A stretch of 64,000 bases of DNA from Thiohalobacter thiocyanaticus (GTDB lineage Bacteria > Pseudomonadota > Gammaproteobacteria > Thiohalobacterales > Thiohalobacteraceae). The stretch spans positions 1,116,001 to 1,180,000 of the forward strand of contig NZ_QZMU01000001.1 of NCBI RefSeq assembly GCF_003932505.1. Reading direction: 5' to 3'. The notes under the pieces were generated by a model. It made no database searches and was not told the DNA's origin. It saw only the letters and a list, made by a program, of their open reading frames with translations. Below are positions 12,377-21,386 of this stretch, in pieces; within the stretch, counting starts at the first letter, position 1, and each line of letters begins with the position of its first letter. The translations under genes and the position numbers were made by a program.

Positions 12377-13370
12377 GCCGCCTTGACCTCGCGCTGCGTC
12401 AGTTGTTCGAAGAAGCGTTCCGTCATTGCCAGCTGCTCGACGACCGTCTCCACGCGGTTGACCTGATCGCGGAAGGCGGCACCGCCGGGCTGTCCCTTGC
12501 TGTACCAGGAAATGTGCTTGGAGGGCGATCCGTTACCCCTTGTGTGCTCCCCGTAGAGAAATTCGTACGTTATGCAGATGCTCCGACATGATGTCGCTGA
12601 TCTCTGCCCACGTCCGGCTCGGGGAGCAGCTCGCCGGTGGCGGAAAATGGTTCGATCAGGAGATCCAGGGCCGGCCCTGGGCCGGCACGGCCGATCAGAC
12701 GGGCTTTCCGCGCGGTGTATTCAGCACTGGCCTGGCCTTGAGCGGATCCTGATTGCCGTTGGCGATATCACCGGGATGCCCACGGTGCCCTTTATGTCCC
12801 GGATGGTTCGTATCGGCCTCGCCCTTTAGGCCGCAGGCGCGGGTGCCGGCCGTGCACGGCGCAGCGAAAGGCTGCCCGGCCTGCTCGGCGATGCGGCCGA
12901 TTTATTGCGCACGCCGTTTTGCGGTGGCCCCGGTCCCAGCCGGTGCGGATCTTGAGCGTGACCGGCACGTCTACGGCCTCGACCACGGCCTCCAGGATAC
13001 GCTGGACCAGATCCTCGTACTGCAGCAGGGCCGAGCCGGCCATGACATTGCAGACCTTCTTGGCCGGGCAGCCCATGTTGATGTCGATGATCTGGGCGCC
13101 GTGATCGACATTGTGCCGGCGGCCTCGGCCATCTCTGCGGATCGGGGCCCCGGCCATCTGCATCGTGCGTGGCTCGACCTCGCCGTTCGTGATTGGAGCG
13201 GGCGGCGGGGTCTTTCGCTGCCCACAGCAGCGAATTGGCCGAGACCATCTCGGAACCGTCCAGCCCCGCGCCAGCTGCTTGCACAGCTGCCGGAAGGGGC
13301 GATCCGTCACGCCCGCCATGGGCGCGAGCACCAAACGGTTTCTGAGTTGGAAGGGTCCGATGTGCATCAT
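12373..13370 (-). pseudogene. dusB: tRNA-dihydrouridine synthase B, frameshifted
   Basis: DusB is an FMN enzyme that reduces uridines in the tRNA D-loop. The start MMHIGPFQLRNRLVLAPMAG and the core AQIIDINMGCPAKKV, with NVMAGSALLQYEDLVQRILE and VDVPVTLKIRTGWDRGH, are clear. After this, IHGRTR-, IANGDI- and GRAAQGRPWIF-like pieces appear in different frames, down to the end TQREVKAA at 12373. Total length (about 330 codons) is normal, so the gene is complete but has several indels. It lies directly upstream of fis, overlapping it by four bases. Confidence 0.85.
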
Positions 13371-13472
13371 TGTTCTGGGAGGTCATGGGCTCGACCGGAC
13401 GGCACATGATACCCGCTCGCCCGGAGAGGGGGAAGCGCGCCGGTCGGATTCATGCGGGCCTGCGGGACGGCC

Positions 13473-14313
13473 TCACGAAAATCAAAATGACGGAAACCAG
13501 CTCCCGAGCCGGGTCGACCGCGAAGCCGAAGCTGCAGCTCGCCACGGCCGGGACCCAGCGACGCGGAACGGGCAAAAGGGCAGCCAGGCAGTATCGTCTG
13601 CGGACGGAAACAAGAGCCCGTCTGCTGTGCCCGCGCCGTAGGTCGGTTTGAAGAAGATTACGACCAGCGGGTAAGCCTGGGTGAAAACGGCTGCATGACA
13701 GGTCCCAGTTCCACCTCCAGGGCCCCGTCGAGATGCGGGTGAGCGCGCACCTCACGTGCCTGGATGGACCACTGCGCCGGCGCCCGCCGCAGCGGCAGCT
13801 CACAGCCCGCCAGGGCGCAGAACCGTTCCAGCCAGGGCTGCCACTCGGTAAGGGTGTAGAGCCGTTCACGCTGGAGATACACGCCCTGCCCGAGCAGCGT
13901 GAACAGCAACAGCACCACCACCACCCCCTGCAGCAGGCGCCGGCCGGTATGCGCCGGGCGCGGCTGAAAGTCCTCCAGCAGCACGGCCGGGACCTCGGCG
14001 GTAGCGGGCGCAGCGGCATCCGCACCCTCCGCGTCGGCCGCAGCTGTACCGGTGGAGGACTCGGGCATACGCCGAGGCGCACCGGGCGCCACAAGCGCCC
14101 AGCCCGGCGCCAGGGGGCGAATGTTGCATAGCGCCAACATTTCATGGCGGCGTTCGGCCGGCGCCAGCGCATCCTCCCAGCTGTCGAACGGTACTCCAGA
14201 GCATTGAAGCCCCTGCCGCAGTCCGGGCAGCGCACCCATCCGCTTGCGACCGCGAGATGGCCGGCGCGCAGGGCGGCAAAACCGGTCTGGCAATGGGGAC
14301 AGCGAGTGAGCAT
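13473..14313 (-). pseudogene. Zinc-ribbon/DUF3426 membrane protein, frameshifted
   Basis: The N-terminus MLTRCPHCQTGFAALRAGHL followed by VRCPDCGRGF is the MJ0042-type zinc ribbon (two CxxC pairs) that starts DUF3426 proteins. About 45 codons in, the frame shifts. In the next frame come FDSWEDALAPAERRHEML, an acidic/Ala-rich linker, a membrane segment (LLQGVVVVLLLFTLLGQGVY) and REVRAHPHLDGALEVELGPV, the typical DUF3426 C-terminal domain. The last ~60 codons are broken again; the end at 13473 is approximate. Such genes commonly sit between prmA and dusB in gammaproteobacteria. Function is unknown. Confidence 0.7.
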
Positions 14314-14360
14314 TTCGTTCCTTGGCAGGGGATGCGTGACAGGGAATGAAGCTGCAGGAT

Positions 14361-14440
14361 GTAGGTTGGGTTAGGTGCGCAGCACCGTCACCCAACATGC
14401 CGCGGGGCGTCGGGTTACGCTACGCTAACCCGACCTACGA
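14361..14440. repeat. GTAGGTTGGGTTA palindromic repeat
   Basis: GTAGGTTGGGTTAGGTGCGC at the left mirrors GCTACGCTAACCCGACCTAC at the right. It fills the spacer between prmA and the DUF3426 gene. Relatives are at 12022-12049 (half) and 56929-57008. Confidence 0.8.
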
Positions 14441-14442
14441 AC

Positions 14443-15323
14443 TCATCCCCGGCGTCTGCCGCTGATTCTAACCCAACCGTCCTGCTGATCCACCACCAGG
14501 TTCTCAAAGGCGCCGGCATAGGCCGCGCGGACCATCGCCGCCTGCTCGGCCAGAATACCTGACAGGACGATCATCCCGCCTGGCCGCACATGGCCGGCCA
14601 GGGAGGGGGCCAGTTCCACCAGGGGATTGGCCAGGATATTGGCCAGCATCAGATCGGCCTGGAGCGCCGGCAGGCCCCCGGGCAGACAGGTCTCGATGCC
14701 CTCCCCCACGCCGTTGCGCCCGGCGTTGTCGCGGGTCGCGATCAGGGCCTGGGGATCATTGTCCACCCCCCATACATGGCGCGCGCCCAGCTTGAGCGCG
14801 GCGATGGCGAGCACACCCGAGCCGCAGCCGTAGTCGATGACCTCCAGATCCGCCGGCGGGTGCCGGTCCAGCCACTCCAGGCACAGGGCCGTGGTCGGAT
14901 GGGTACCGGTGCCGAAGGCCAGACCGGGGTCAAGCTGGATATTGACCGCGTCCGGATCGGGCGGCGGCTGTGGTGCGAGGGGCAGATCCACAGACGCTCA
15001 CCGAAACGCATGGGCCGGAACTCGTCCATCCAGGCCCGGACCCAGTCGCGGTCGTCCAGGGTCGTGACCTCGACCCGGTCCGCGGCCGGGCCCAGCGCTT
15101 CCCGCAGGTCCGCAATCAGATCTTCGGTGGACAGCCCGGCCTCGAACAGGGCCACTACCCGGGTCCGCGACCACAGCGGTGTAGCCCCGGGCGCAGGTTC
15201 CAGCACCGGCTCGTCAGCGGCATCCTGAAAGGTCACCGACACCGCGCCGGCCTCCATCAGGCGGTCGGAGAGCTGTTCCGGATCGAGATCACCGGCTTCG
15301 AGAGAAAGCTGAATCCAGGGCAT
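14443..15323 (-). pseudogene. prmA: Ribosomal protein L11 methyltransferase, single frameshift
   Basis: PrmA trimethylates ribosomal protein L11 using S-adenosylmethionine. Codons from 15323 read MPWIQLSLEAGDLDPEQLSD through [19 protein letters not shown]. The frame then changes near 14960-14985, and the gene continues as [20 protein letters not shown], the SAM motif [20 protein letters not shown], the catalytic-region [16 protein letters not shown] and the end VRISGRRRG. One missing base would restore a normal protein of about 293 residues. It is the last damaged gene in the error-rich block and lies upstream of the DUF3426 gene, as in related genomes. Confidence 0.88.
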
Positions 15324-15334
15324 TGTTAATTAAT

Positions 15335-15557
15335 CAAGAGCGCCACGGAATACACGGAAAGCACAGACAAATGCACTTACTTGTTCATTGCATAAATTGC
15401 GGTTGTTATACCCATTACCGTCATCCCGGCGCAGGCCGGGATCCAGTGACCGCAGTGGTATCTGGATTCCGGCCTGCGCCGGAATGACGGGTATCACTAT
15501 CCTGACTTTCAAGCATTAATAATTTCCGTGCCTTCCGTGTATTCCGTGGCGCTCCTG
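15335..15557. repeat. Bracketed repeat unit 3 (accC-prmA spacer)
   Basis: The left arm is AAGAGCGCCACGGAATACAC plus GGAAAGCACAGACAAATG (15335-15372). The right arm (15522-15557) is its inverse, ending CCGTGTATTCCGTGGCGCTC. A GTCATCCC-type palindrome (15419-15489) sits between them. The whole accC-prmA spacer consists of this unit. Confidence 0.85.
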
Positions 15558-15561
15558 ACCT

Positions 15562-16902
15562 TCACAGGCCCAGTTTCTTTTCCAGGTAGTGGATGTCCGT
15601 GCCGCCGCGGATGAAGGCACTGTCGCTGCAGATGTCGCGATGCAGTTCGATATTGGTCTTGATGCCGTCGACCACCAGTTCGGACAGCGCCCCGCGCATG
15701 CGCGCCAGCGCGGCCTCGCGGGTTTCGCCATGGGCGATCAGCTTGCCGATCATGGAATCATAGTTGGGCGGCACGCGGTAGCCGTTGTAGATGTGCGAAT
15801 CCCAGCGGATCCCGGGACCGCCGGGCGGGTGGAACTGCTGGATGGTGCCCGGCGAGGGCAGGAAGCTGCGCGGGTCCTCGGCGTTGATGCGGCATTCCAC
15901 GGCATGGCCGCTGATGTGGATGTCGTCCTGGCGGTAGGACAGGCCCTGGCCGGCGGCGATGCGCAGCTGTTCCTTGACAATATCCACGCCCGTGATCATC
16001 TCGGTCACCGGGTGCTCGACCTGCACCCGGGTGTTCATCTCGATGAAGAAGAATTCGCCGTTCTCGAACAGGAACTCGAAGGTGCCGGCACCCCGATAGT
16101 TGATTTTGCGGCAGGCCTCGGCGCAGCGCTCGCCCATCCCGGCGCGCTGCTCAGGGGTTATGCCCGGGGCCGGGGCCTCCTCGACCACCTTCTGGTGCCG
16201 GCGCTGCATGGAACAGTCGCGCTCGCCCAGGTGGATGGCATTGCCCTCGCCGTCGGCCAGCACCTGGAACTCGACATGACGCGGATGCTCCAGGAACTTC
16301 TCCATGTACACCACACCATTGCCGAAGGCCGCCTCGGCCTCGCCCTGGGTCAGGGTAATGGCGTTCAGGAGCGCGGCCTCGGAATGCACCACCCGCATGC
16401 CGCGCCCGCCGCCGCCGCCGGCGGCCTTGATAATGACCGGGTAGCCGATCTCGCGCGCCAGCCGCAGGTTGGTGTCGGGATCGTCACCCAGCGGCCCGTC
16501 CGAGCCCGGCACACAGGGCACGCCGGCCGCCTTCATGGCCTTGATGGCGGCAACCTTGTCGCCCATGGTGCGGATGGTCTCGGCGCGCGGCCCGATGAAG
16601 ATGAAACCGCTGCGCTCGACCTGCTCGGCAAAGTCGGCGTTCTCGGACAGGAAACCGTAACCGGGATGAATGGCCACCGCGTCGGTGACCTCGGCGGCGC
16701 TGATCAGGGCGGGGATGTTGAGGTAGCTCTCGGTCGAGGGCGCCCCGCCGATGCATACCGTCTCGTCGGCCAGGCGCACATGCTTGAGGTCCCGGTCCAC
16801 GGTCGAATGCACCGCCACGGTGCGGATGTCCAGCTCCCGGCAGGCGCGGAGGATGCGCAGCGCGATCTCGCCGCGGTTTGCGATGACGACTTTATCCAGC
16901 AT
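15562..16902 (-). CDS. accC: Acetyl-CoA carboxylase biotin carboxylase subunit
   Basis: AccC carboxylates the biotin on AccB using ATP and bicarbonate, the first half-reaction of acetyl-CoA carboxylase. The 446-residue protein opens [20 protein letters not shown]. It has the ATP-grasp glycine loop [17 protein letters not shown], the [20 protein letters not shown] block, [20 protein letters not shown] (catalytic Glu/Asn region) and [20 protein letters not shown]. Length is normal. It normally follows accB directly; here a GxxExxY unit of about 470 bases separates the two genes. Confidence 0.98.
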   Translation of the reverse strand: MLDKVVIANRGEIALRILRACRELDIRTVAVHSTVDRDLKHVRLADETVCIGGAPSTESYLNIPALISAAEVTDAVAIHPGYGFLSENADFAEQVERSGFIFIGPRAETIRTMGDKVAAIKAMKAAGVPCVPGSDGPLGDDPDTNLRLAREIGYPVIIKAAGGGGGRGMRVVHSEAALLNAITLTQGEAEAAFGNGVVYMEKFLEHPRHVEFQVLADGEGNAIHLGERDCSMQRRHQKVVEEAPAPGITPEQRAGMGERCAEACRKINYRGAGTFEFLFENGEFFFIEMNTRVQVEHPVTEMITGVDIVKEQLRIAAGQGLSYRQDDIHISGHAVECRINAEDPRSFLPSPGTIQQFHPPGGPGIRWDSHIYNGYRVPPNYDSMIGKLIAHGETREAALARMRGALSELVVDGIKTNIELHRDICSDSAFIRGGTDIHYLEKKLGL

Positions 16903-16925
16903 GATGTGTTATGACCATAAACTTG

Positions 16926-17398
16926 AAGAGCGCCACGGAATACACGGAAGGCACGGAATGATTTGATTTCAGATAACCACGCGCCTGATCTCGGCCTTGG
17001 GGTGGGTAAAATTCACCAGCAATCCCACCTTTTTGCCGCTAGCACGCATGTAATTAACCAATTGCGCTTCATGCACCTTTGACAGCTCAGATTGGGCCTT
17101 GAGTTCAACAAGCACCCTAGCCTCTACCAGAATACCGGCCAGATATTCACCCACAACCTCGCCCTTGTACTCGACCTTCAAAGGCACTTGAGCCTCAGCA
17201 TTGACACCTTGCAGGTGAAGTTCCCTGATCAGCGCCTTTTCGTATACCTTCTCCAGAAATCCTGCACCAAGCTGCCGGTATACTTCATAGACACACCCAC
17301 GGATACCGTAGGTCAGTTCCTCTTCCACCAACATATGCGCTCCTCCCTGAACACATTGACATTTTTCCGTGCTTTCCGTGTATTCCGTGGCGCTCTTG
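16926..17398. mobile_element. Bracketed unit 4 carrying a GxxExxY gene, inserted between accB and accC
   Basis: The left arm (16926-16959) is AGAGCGCCACGGAATACACG plus GAAGGCACGGA. The right arm (17361-17398) is its inverse: ATTTTTCCGTGCTTTCCGTG then TATTCCGTGGCGCTCT. These are the same arms as in units 1-3, but here the cargo is a 121-codon gene instead of a palindrome. No transposase is present. Calling it mobile is an inference from the shared arms and its position inside a normally compact operon. Confidence 0.6.
16969..17334 (-). CDS. GxxExxY family protein
   Basis: The 121-residue protein matches the GxxExxY family (TIGR04256 type), whose function is unknown but which is thought to have a PD-(D/E)XK nuclease-like fold. 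Visible features are TYGIRGCVYEVYRQLGAG, the signature GFLEKVY (Gly-x-x-Glu-x-x-Tyr), KVEYKGEVVGEYLAGILVEA, then VLVELKAQSELSKVHEAQLV and the end NYMRASGKKVGLLVNFT. Family members usually have an Asp in the [LI]D[LI][LI]V strand before the ExK motif. Here that position reads AGILV, so a putative catalytic Asp seems lost, while VELKA is kept. It lies between accC and accB within inverted arms. Confidence 0.85.
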   Translation of the reverse strand: MLVEEELTYGIRGCVYEVYRQLGAGFLEKVYEKALIRELHLQGVNAEAQVPLKVEYKGEVVGEYLAGILVEARVLVELKAQSELSKVHEAQLVNYMRASGKKVGLLVNFTHPKAEIRRVVI

Positions 17399-17407
17399 AT
17401 CTTGGAG

Positions 17408-17866
17408 TCACTCGATCACGAACAACGGCTCACCGAACTCCACCGGCTGGCCGTTCTCGACCAGGATCGCCACCACGGTGCCAGCCTTGTCGGCCTCTAT
17501 CTGGTTGAGCATCTTCATGGCCTCGATGATGCACAGGGTATCACCGGCATTGACCCGCTGCCCGACCTCCACGAAGGGCGTCGCGCCGGGGGAGGAGGCC
17601 CGATAGAAGGTGCCCACCATGGGCGAGGTGACCTGATGCCCGGCCGGGATGGCGGGGGCCGCCTCGGCGGCGGGCTCGCCTGCAGGGGCCGGGGCCGGCG
17701 CGGCCGGTGCCGTGGCCGGCATGGGGGCGGCAGCCTGCACCACCGTCTGCACGCTGGAACTGTTACGGCTGATGCGTACGGATTCCTCGCCCTCGTGGAT
17801 CTCGATCTCGGCGATCCCCGATTCCTCCAGCAGCTCGATGAGTTTCTTTACCTTGCGGATGTCCAT
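17408..17866 (-). CDS. accB: Biotin carboxyl carrier protein of acetyl-CoA carboxylase
   Basis: AccB carries the biotin that shuttles CO2 between AccC and the carboxyltransferase. At 152 residues it is standard. It has an N-terminal helical part ([20 protein letters not shown]), an Ala/Pro-rich linker (about 40-75), and a biotinyl domain with [20 protein letters not shown] and the biotinylation motif EAMKM (Lys within [18 protein letters not shown]). It follows aroQ by 19 bases, as in many gammaproteobacteria, suggesting an aroQ-accB-accC transcript. The downstream link to accC is interrupted by repeat unit 4. Confidence 0.98.
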   Translation of the reverse strand: MDIRKVKKLIELLEESGIAEIEIHEGEESVRISRNSSSVQTVVQAAAPMPATAPAAPAPAPAGEPAAEAAPAIPAGHQVTSPMVGTFYRASSPGATPFVEVGQRVNAGDTLCIIEAMKMLNQIEADKAGTVVAILVENGQPVEFGEPLFVIE

Positions 17867-17885
17867 GATGTTATTCCGTAATCAG

Positions 17886-18338
17886 TCAGTTACGCGACAG
17901 ATGGTCATGCGCGGCACGCAGAGCGAGTTCGTAGCCGACCGCGCCCAGGCCGCTGATCACCCCGACCGCAATGTCGGAGAAATAGGAATGCGCCCGGAAT
18001 TCCTCCCGGGCATGCACATTGGAGAGGTGCAGTTCTATAAAAGGTATATCCACTGCCAGCAGGGCATCCCGCAGGGCTACACTGGTGTGGGTAAAGGCGG
18101 CGGGATTGATGATGATGAAATCGGCCCGGCCCCGTGCGGCCTGCACCCGTCCAACCAGTTCATGCTCGGCATTGCTCTGGAAAATGTCGACATCGGCGCC
18201 CAACTCGCCGGCCAATGTCGTTATCCTTGCGGAAATATCCTCCAGACTCCGGACCCCGTAGTGACCCGGCTCACGACTGCCCAGCAGGTTGAGGTTGGGA
18301 CCGTTTATGACGAGAACTTGCGGCAACTTTGCGCCCAT
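17886..18338 (-). CDS. aroQ: 3-dehydroquinate dehydratase, type II
   Basis: AroQ converts 3-dehydroquinate to 3-dehydroshikimate in the shikimate pathway. The 150-residue protein has the type II landmarks [20 protein letters not shown] (catalytic Tyr at the end), [32 protein letters not shown] and [20 protein letters not shown] (catalytic His). Length fits the dodecameric type II enzymes. It is first in the aroQ-accB-accC group and is divergent from the secreted-protein gene at 18572. Confidence 0.97.
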   Translation of the reverse strand: MGAKLPQVLVINGPNLNLLGSREPGHYGVRSLEDISARITTLAGELGADVDIFQSNAEHELVGRVQAARGRADFIIINPAAFTHTSVALRDALLAVDIPFIELHLSNVHAREEFRAHSYFSDIAVGVISGLGAVGYELALRAAHDHLSRN

Positions 18339-18480
18339 CTGCAGAGAACCGATCGGCTCGGTGGAAATTGCCGCCTATTATGCCGGGCGTGGCGGAAATG
18401 TCCAGCCTCCGCCCCGCTGGGCAGGCATGGCCCGTGCAATTCCTTATCCAGCCTTCATGTAATCCTGGGCTTACAGCGCC

Positions 18481-18496
18481 TGGCCGAAATTTGGCT
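18481..18496 (+). promoter_or_regulatory. Weak sigma-54-like -24/-12 element
   Basis: TGGCCGAAATTTGGCT keeps the GG and GC doublets at the right spacing for sigma-54. It departs from TGGCAC-R-N4-TTGC-W at three positions. It lies 76 bases before the ATG at 18572. Support is weak by itself; the strong sigma-54 sites before other surface-protein genes here make it worth listing. Confidence 0.3.
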
Positions 18497-18571
18497 ATAT
18501 TGATAAAGATAACAATTCTACAAACACGGAAAACAATACCAACAACCCTACCACCACAGAGGAGACCTCCA

Positions 18572-19642
18572 ATGAGAATAACCACACTATCCGCCGCCTT
18601 CCTTACCGGACTGGGCTACATGTCCGTGATCAGCGCAGGCACGCTGAACAACATGACCGGCACTGCTCAGATGTACGATCCTGTCGGTAACGCCGTCATG
18701 GCACCCATGCCCATCACGGGTGATTTCGACGACAGCGCAGGCACGGTCATCATCGATCCCTGGATGTTCTTCGGGATGCACGTGATGAGCGAGATCGAGC
18801 TCCTGCCTCCGGGCACACACACCCGTCCCGGCGCGGGCACCGTGACCGTCGCTCCCGGCCAGGTCGGCGGGTTCATCCAGACGGACTGGGCGGCCAGCAC
18901 TGACATTCCGGCCTTCATCGTCTGGGATGTGACCACTGTCGGCTCCGCCAGCCGCTATGAACCGGTGGACAGTGACGGCGACGGCATCCCGGGGCATGCG
19001 ATGATCTCCGGCCCCTTCCCCGGCTTCAGTATTGCCTACGAACTCGACGTGGGCGGCAGCATCCCGGACGTGGATGTGGATCTGAACGTCCCGGGCGGGC
19101 TGACCCAGGAGTGCAGCGAAACCGGCGGCACCTCCGTCAACCTCACTGCAACTGCAACCCTGAAAGGCGGAGCCACCCTGGGCTCGATCAGCTGGGCCGT
19201 CGACGGCGCCGACGCGGGAACGGGCAGCAGCATCACCCCCTTCCTGTCGCTGGGTGAGCACACAGTGGAAGTCACCGCCATGACGACCAATGGCGTCACG
19301 GACACCGAGTCCACCACGGTCAACATCAGGGACACCCAGCAACCGAGCCTCGATATCGAGTTCATCGACACCTCCACCGGCATGGCCATTACTGAGATCG
19401 ACAGTCCGAGAGTCAGTTATGTGGAAGTCCGGTTGAACTCCGATGACGTCTGCGATGAAGATCCGGCAGTCTCCGGGGTCGCCAAACCCGTCACCGCCAT
19501 CACCGGAGGTGAAGTCATCAGGATCCAGGGCAACATCCAGGATACTGACATGCCCACCACCGCCATCGAAGTCACGGCCAACGCCACCGACGACAGCGGC
19601 AACAAGGAAATGGATCAGGCGATACTGAACATCAATAACTGA
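18572..19642 (+). CDS. Secreted protein: paralogous family domain plus Ig-like domain, no sorting tail
   Basis: The product has 356 residues. The ATG at 18572 follows GAGGAGA by 6 bases. A signal peptide is likely (MRITTLSAAFLTGLGYMSVI, cleavage near SAG). Residues about 25-165 match the domain shared with the products at 38128, 39090, 40586 and 52672: MYDPVGN (cf. TMLDSTGG), the WMFFGMHVMSEI region, GQVGGFIQTDW, IPAFIVWDV, and a DSDGDGIPGHAM...GPFPGF end. The rest looks like Ig-type beta domains (SISWAVDGADAGTGSSITPF; HTVEVTAMTTNGVTDTESTT). No C-terminal membrane/Arg tail is present, so it is probably released. Function is unknown. A strong terminator follows. Confidence 0.8.
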   Translation: MRITTLSAAFLTGLGYMSVISAGTLNNMTGTAQMYDPVGNAVMAPMPITGDFDDSAGTVIIDPWMFFGMHVMSEIELLPPGTHTRPGAGTVTVAPGQVGGFIQTDWAASTDIPAFIVWDVTTVGSASRYEPVDSDGDGIPGHAMISGPFPGFSIAYELDVGGSIPDVDVDLNVPGGLTQECSETGGTSVNLTATATLKGGATLGSISWAVDGADAGTGSSITPFLSLGEHTVEVTAMTTNGVTDTESTTVNIRDTQQPSLDIEFIDTSTGMAITEIDSPRVSYVEVRLNSDDVCDEDPAVSGVAKPVTAITGGEVIRIQGNIQDTDMPTTAIEVTANATDDSGNKEMDQAILNINN

Positions 19643-19662
19643 GACCGACAGCAAACTGCAAC

Positions 19663-19697
19663 ACAGGGCGGGCACTTCGTGCCCGCCCTGTCATTTT
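19663..19697 (+). terminator. Intrinsic terminator after the secreted-protein gene
   Basis: ACAGGGCGGGCAC and GTGCCCGCCCTGT form a perfect 13-bp stem with loop TTC, followed by CATTTT. It is placed 20 bases after the stop at 19642. Confidence 0.85.
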
Positions 19698-19875
19698 CAC
19701 TGAGCAGCCTGCCGCCACCGCACACGCATCGCGACGGCTTCATGACGGAAGTACCGCGACCATCCCGATAGTCCTACACGCGAACAGTTTGTTTCCTACA
19801 CATTCATTAGGCACACAAGCAAAAAAACCTGAGCCAGCCCCGGCAACAACCAAAACCCGATCATTTTCGCGCTCT

Positions 19876-19891
19876 TGGCACGATCCATGCT
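19876..19891 (+). promoter_or_regulatory. Sigma-54 promoter of the YbaK-HDOD gene
   Basis: TGGCACGATCCATGCT matches the sigma-54 consensus TGGCAC-R-N4-TTGC-W except for one base (ATGC for TTGC), with GG and GC at the correct spacing. It lies about 50 bases before the ATG at 19942. The spacer of about 300 bases before this gene otherwise holds the terminator at 19663 and nothing else recognisable. Confidence 0.7.
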
Positions 19892-19941
19892 TTTTTTCCT
19901 GAATTTCACGGAAACAAGCCGCAACAGGGAGCGAGCGATTC

Positions 19942-21366
19942 ATGGAAACAGAGACGAGCCCGGAACTGCATCTGCCGGCAGGCCTGAAGCGGTTCCTGGA
20001 ACAGCAGAGAATACATTACCGGGTGACAGCAAACCCGCCTTCCCGTGGACTACGGTCGACAGGTAGCCTGAGATGCCGCAGCGTTGCGCTCGAGGACGAG
20101 AAAGGAACCGTGCTTGCCCTGGTTCCGGAAGACCATCTTGTCGATATACGACTCCTGAATGAAATGCTTGGCCGGGAACTCCGTCCCATGAAGGACACGC
20201 GGCTCCGCTCGATCTTCCCGGACTGCAGTCCGGACTGTCCACCGCCACTGGGGCAGCCCTATGCAGTGGAGACCGTCGTGGATATCGGGCTGTATACCGG
20301 CCTGGAGCTCTCGCTTCAGAGCGGAAGGGCTCAGGCACGACTGCTGGTACCGACACGCGACCTGCAGCAGGCAGTCAACAACTGCCCACTGGGACGGTTT
20401 TCCTACCCTGCGTCCCCGGACCGGGACAACACACTCAAACACGACCAGATGCTGTCCGATTCACAAATAGAGCCGGCACTGGCCGAGCTCTTTCCGGGGC
20501 GGGCCATGCGATCGGCCGAACGATGCCGATCACTTCCGGTCCTGCCCACAACCGCCTGGAAGATTCTGGAGGTGACAGCCGACATCCACGCCGGCGCCCG
20601 CGATCTCAAACGGGTGATTGAGCAGGATCCGTCCATCTCGGCCAGGCTTCTGCAGTGCGCCAATGCGCCGGCCTACGGATTTTTCGGATTTTCCGGACGG
20701 GTGAGTGATCTGGATACCGCGATCGCGCGCATTCTCGGCTTCGACCGGGCACTGGCCATCGCGTTCGGCATGAGCCTGCACCAGGTCCTGGGGCGGAACG
20801 GGCCGGACGCCGACGAACTGGAATCCTATCACCGTAACACGGTCTATCGCGCCACCCTGGCAAAATATCTGGCCGGCAGCATGCCTTCGGAATCCGGGGT
20901 AACCCCCGGAACCGCCTACATGGCGGGCCTGCTGCACAACATCGGTCTGCTGTTCCTTGCCTGCAACTTCCCTGAGCAGTACCGGCTGCTGCTCCACAGC
21001 GCGCAACTCAACCCCGGCGTCCCGCTGGTCAGCCTGGAATCCAGCCTCCTGGAAATCAGTCATCAGGAACTCGGAGGGCACTTACTGGAAGGCTGGGGAC
21101 TGCCGGGCGAACTGATCGTGGCGGCGCGCCATCATCATGATACAGACTACGATCGTGAGCACTCAGGATACAGTCAGCTGATGAGACTGTGCTCGGCCCT
21201 GGTCCCGAAACAGGGACTGCTCGCCGGCCATGACGATGCCGAACCTGACAGGGGCAGGCTTACCGAACGCCTGGGTTTGAATGACGCGGCGGTCGAAGCG
21301 GCGATGCAGCGGCTGGCCGATGCATACCCTCTGCTCGACGAACTGGCGCAGCGGCTGGCCGCCTGA
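19942..21366 (+). CDS. YbaK-like domain fused to an HDOD domain
   Basis: The protein has 474 residues. Residues about 10-150 look like a YbaK/aminoacyl-tRNA-deacylase-like domain (LKRFLEQQRIHYRV; VALEDEKGTVLALVPEDHLV; LNEMLGRELRPM). Residues about 185-400 are an HDOD domain (LPVLPTTAWKILEVTADIHA; IEQDPSISARLLQCANAPAY; AIARILGFDRALAIAFGMSL). At the usual HD position it has MAGLLHNIGLLFLA, so Asp is replaced by Asn, as expected for non-catalytic HDOD proteins. HDOD proteins are signalling adaptors linked to c-di-GMP, motility and surface behaviour. A sigma-54 promoter lies upstream. It is convergent with the Tad locus. Confidence 0.85.
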   Translation: METETSPELHLPAGLKRFLEQQRIHYRVTANPPSRGLRSTGSLRCRSVALEDEKGTVLALVPEDHLVDIRLLNEMLGRELRPMKDTRLRSIFPDCSPDCPPPLGQPYAVETVVDIGLYTGLELSLQSGRAQARLLVPTRDLQQAVNNCPLGRFSYPASPDRDNTLKHDQMLSDSQIEPALAELFPGRAMRSAERCRSLPVLPTTAWKILEVTADIHAGARDLKRVIEQDPSISARLLQCANAPAYGFFGFSGRVSDLDTAIARILGFDRALAIAFGMSLHQVLGRNGPDADELESYHRNTVYRATLAKYLAGSMPSESGVTPGTAYMAGLLHNIGLLFLACNFPEQYRLLLHSAQLNPGVPLVSLESSLLEISHQELGGHLLEGWGLPGELIVAARHHHDTDYDREHSGYSQLMRLCSALVPKQGLLAGHDDAEPDRGRLTERLGLNDAAVEAAMQRLADAYPLLDELAQRLAA

Positions 21367-21386
21367 GCCGGGTCACGTCTGCGGAA

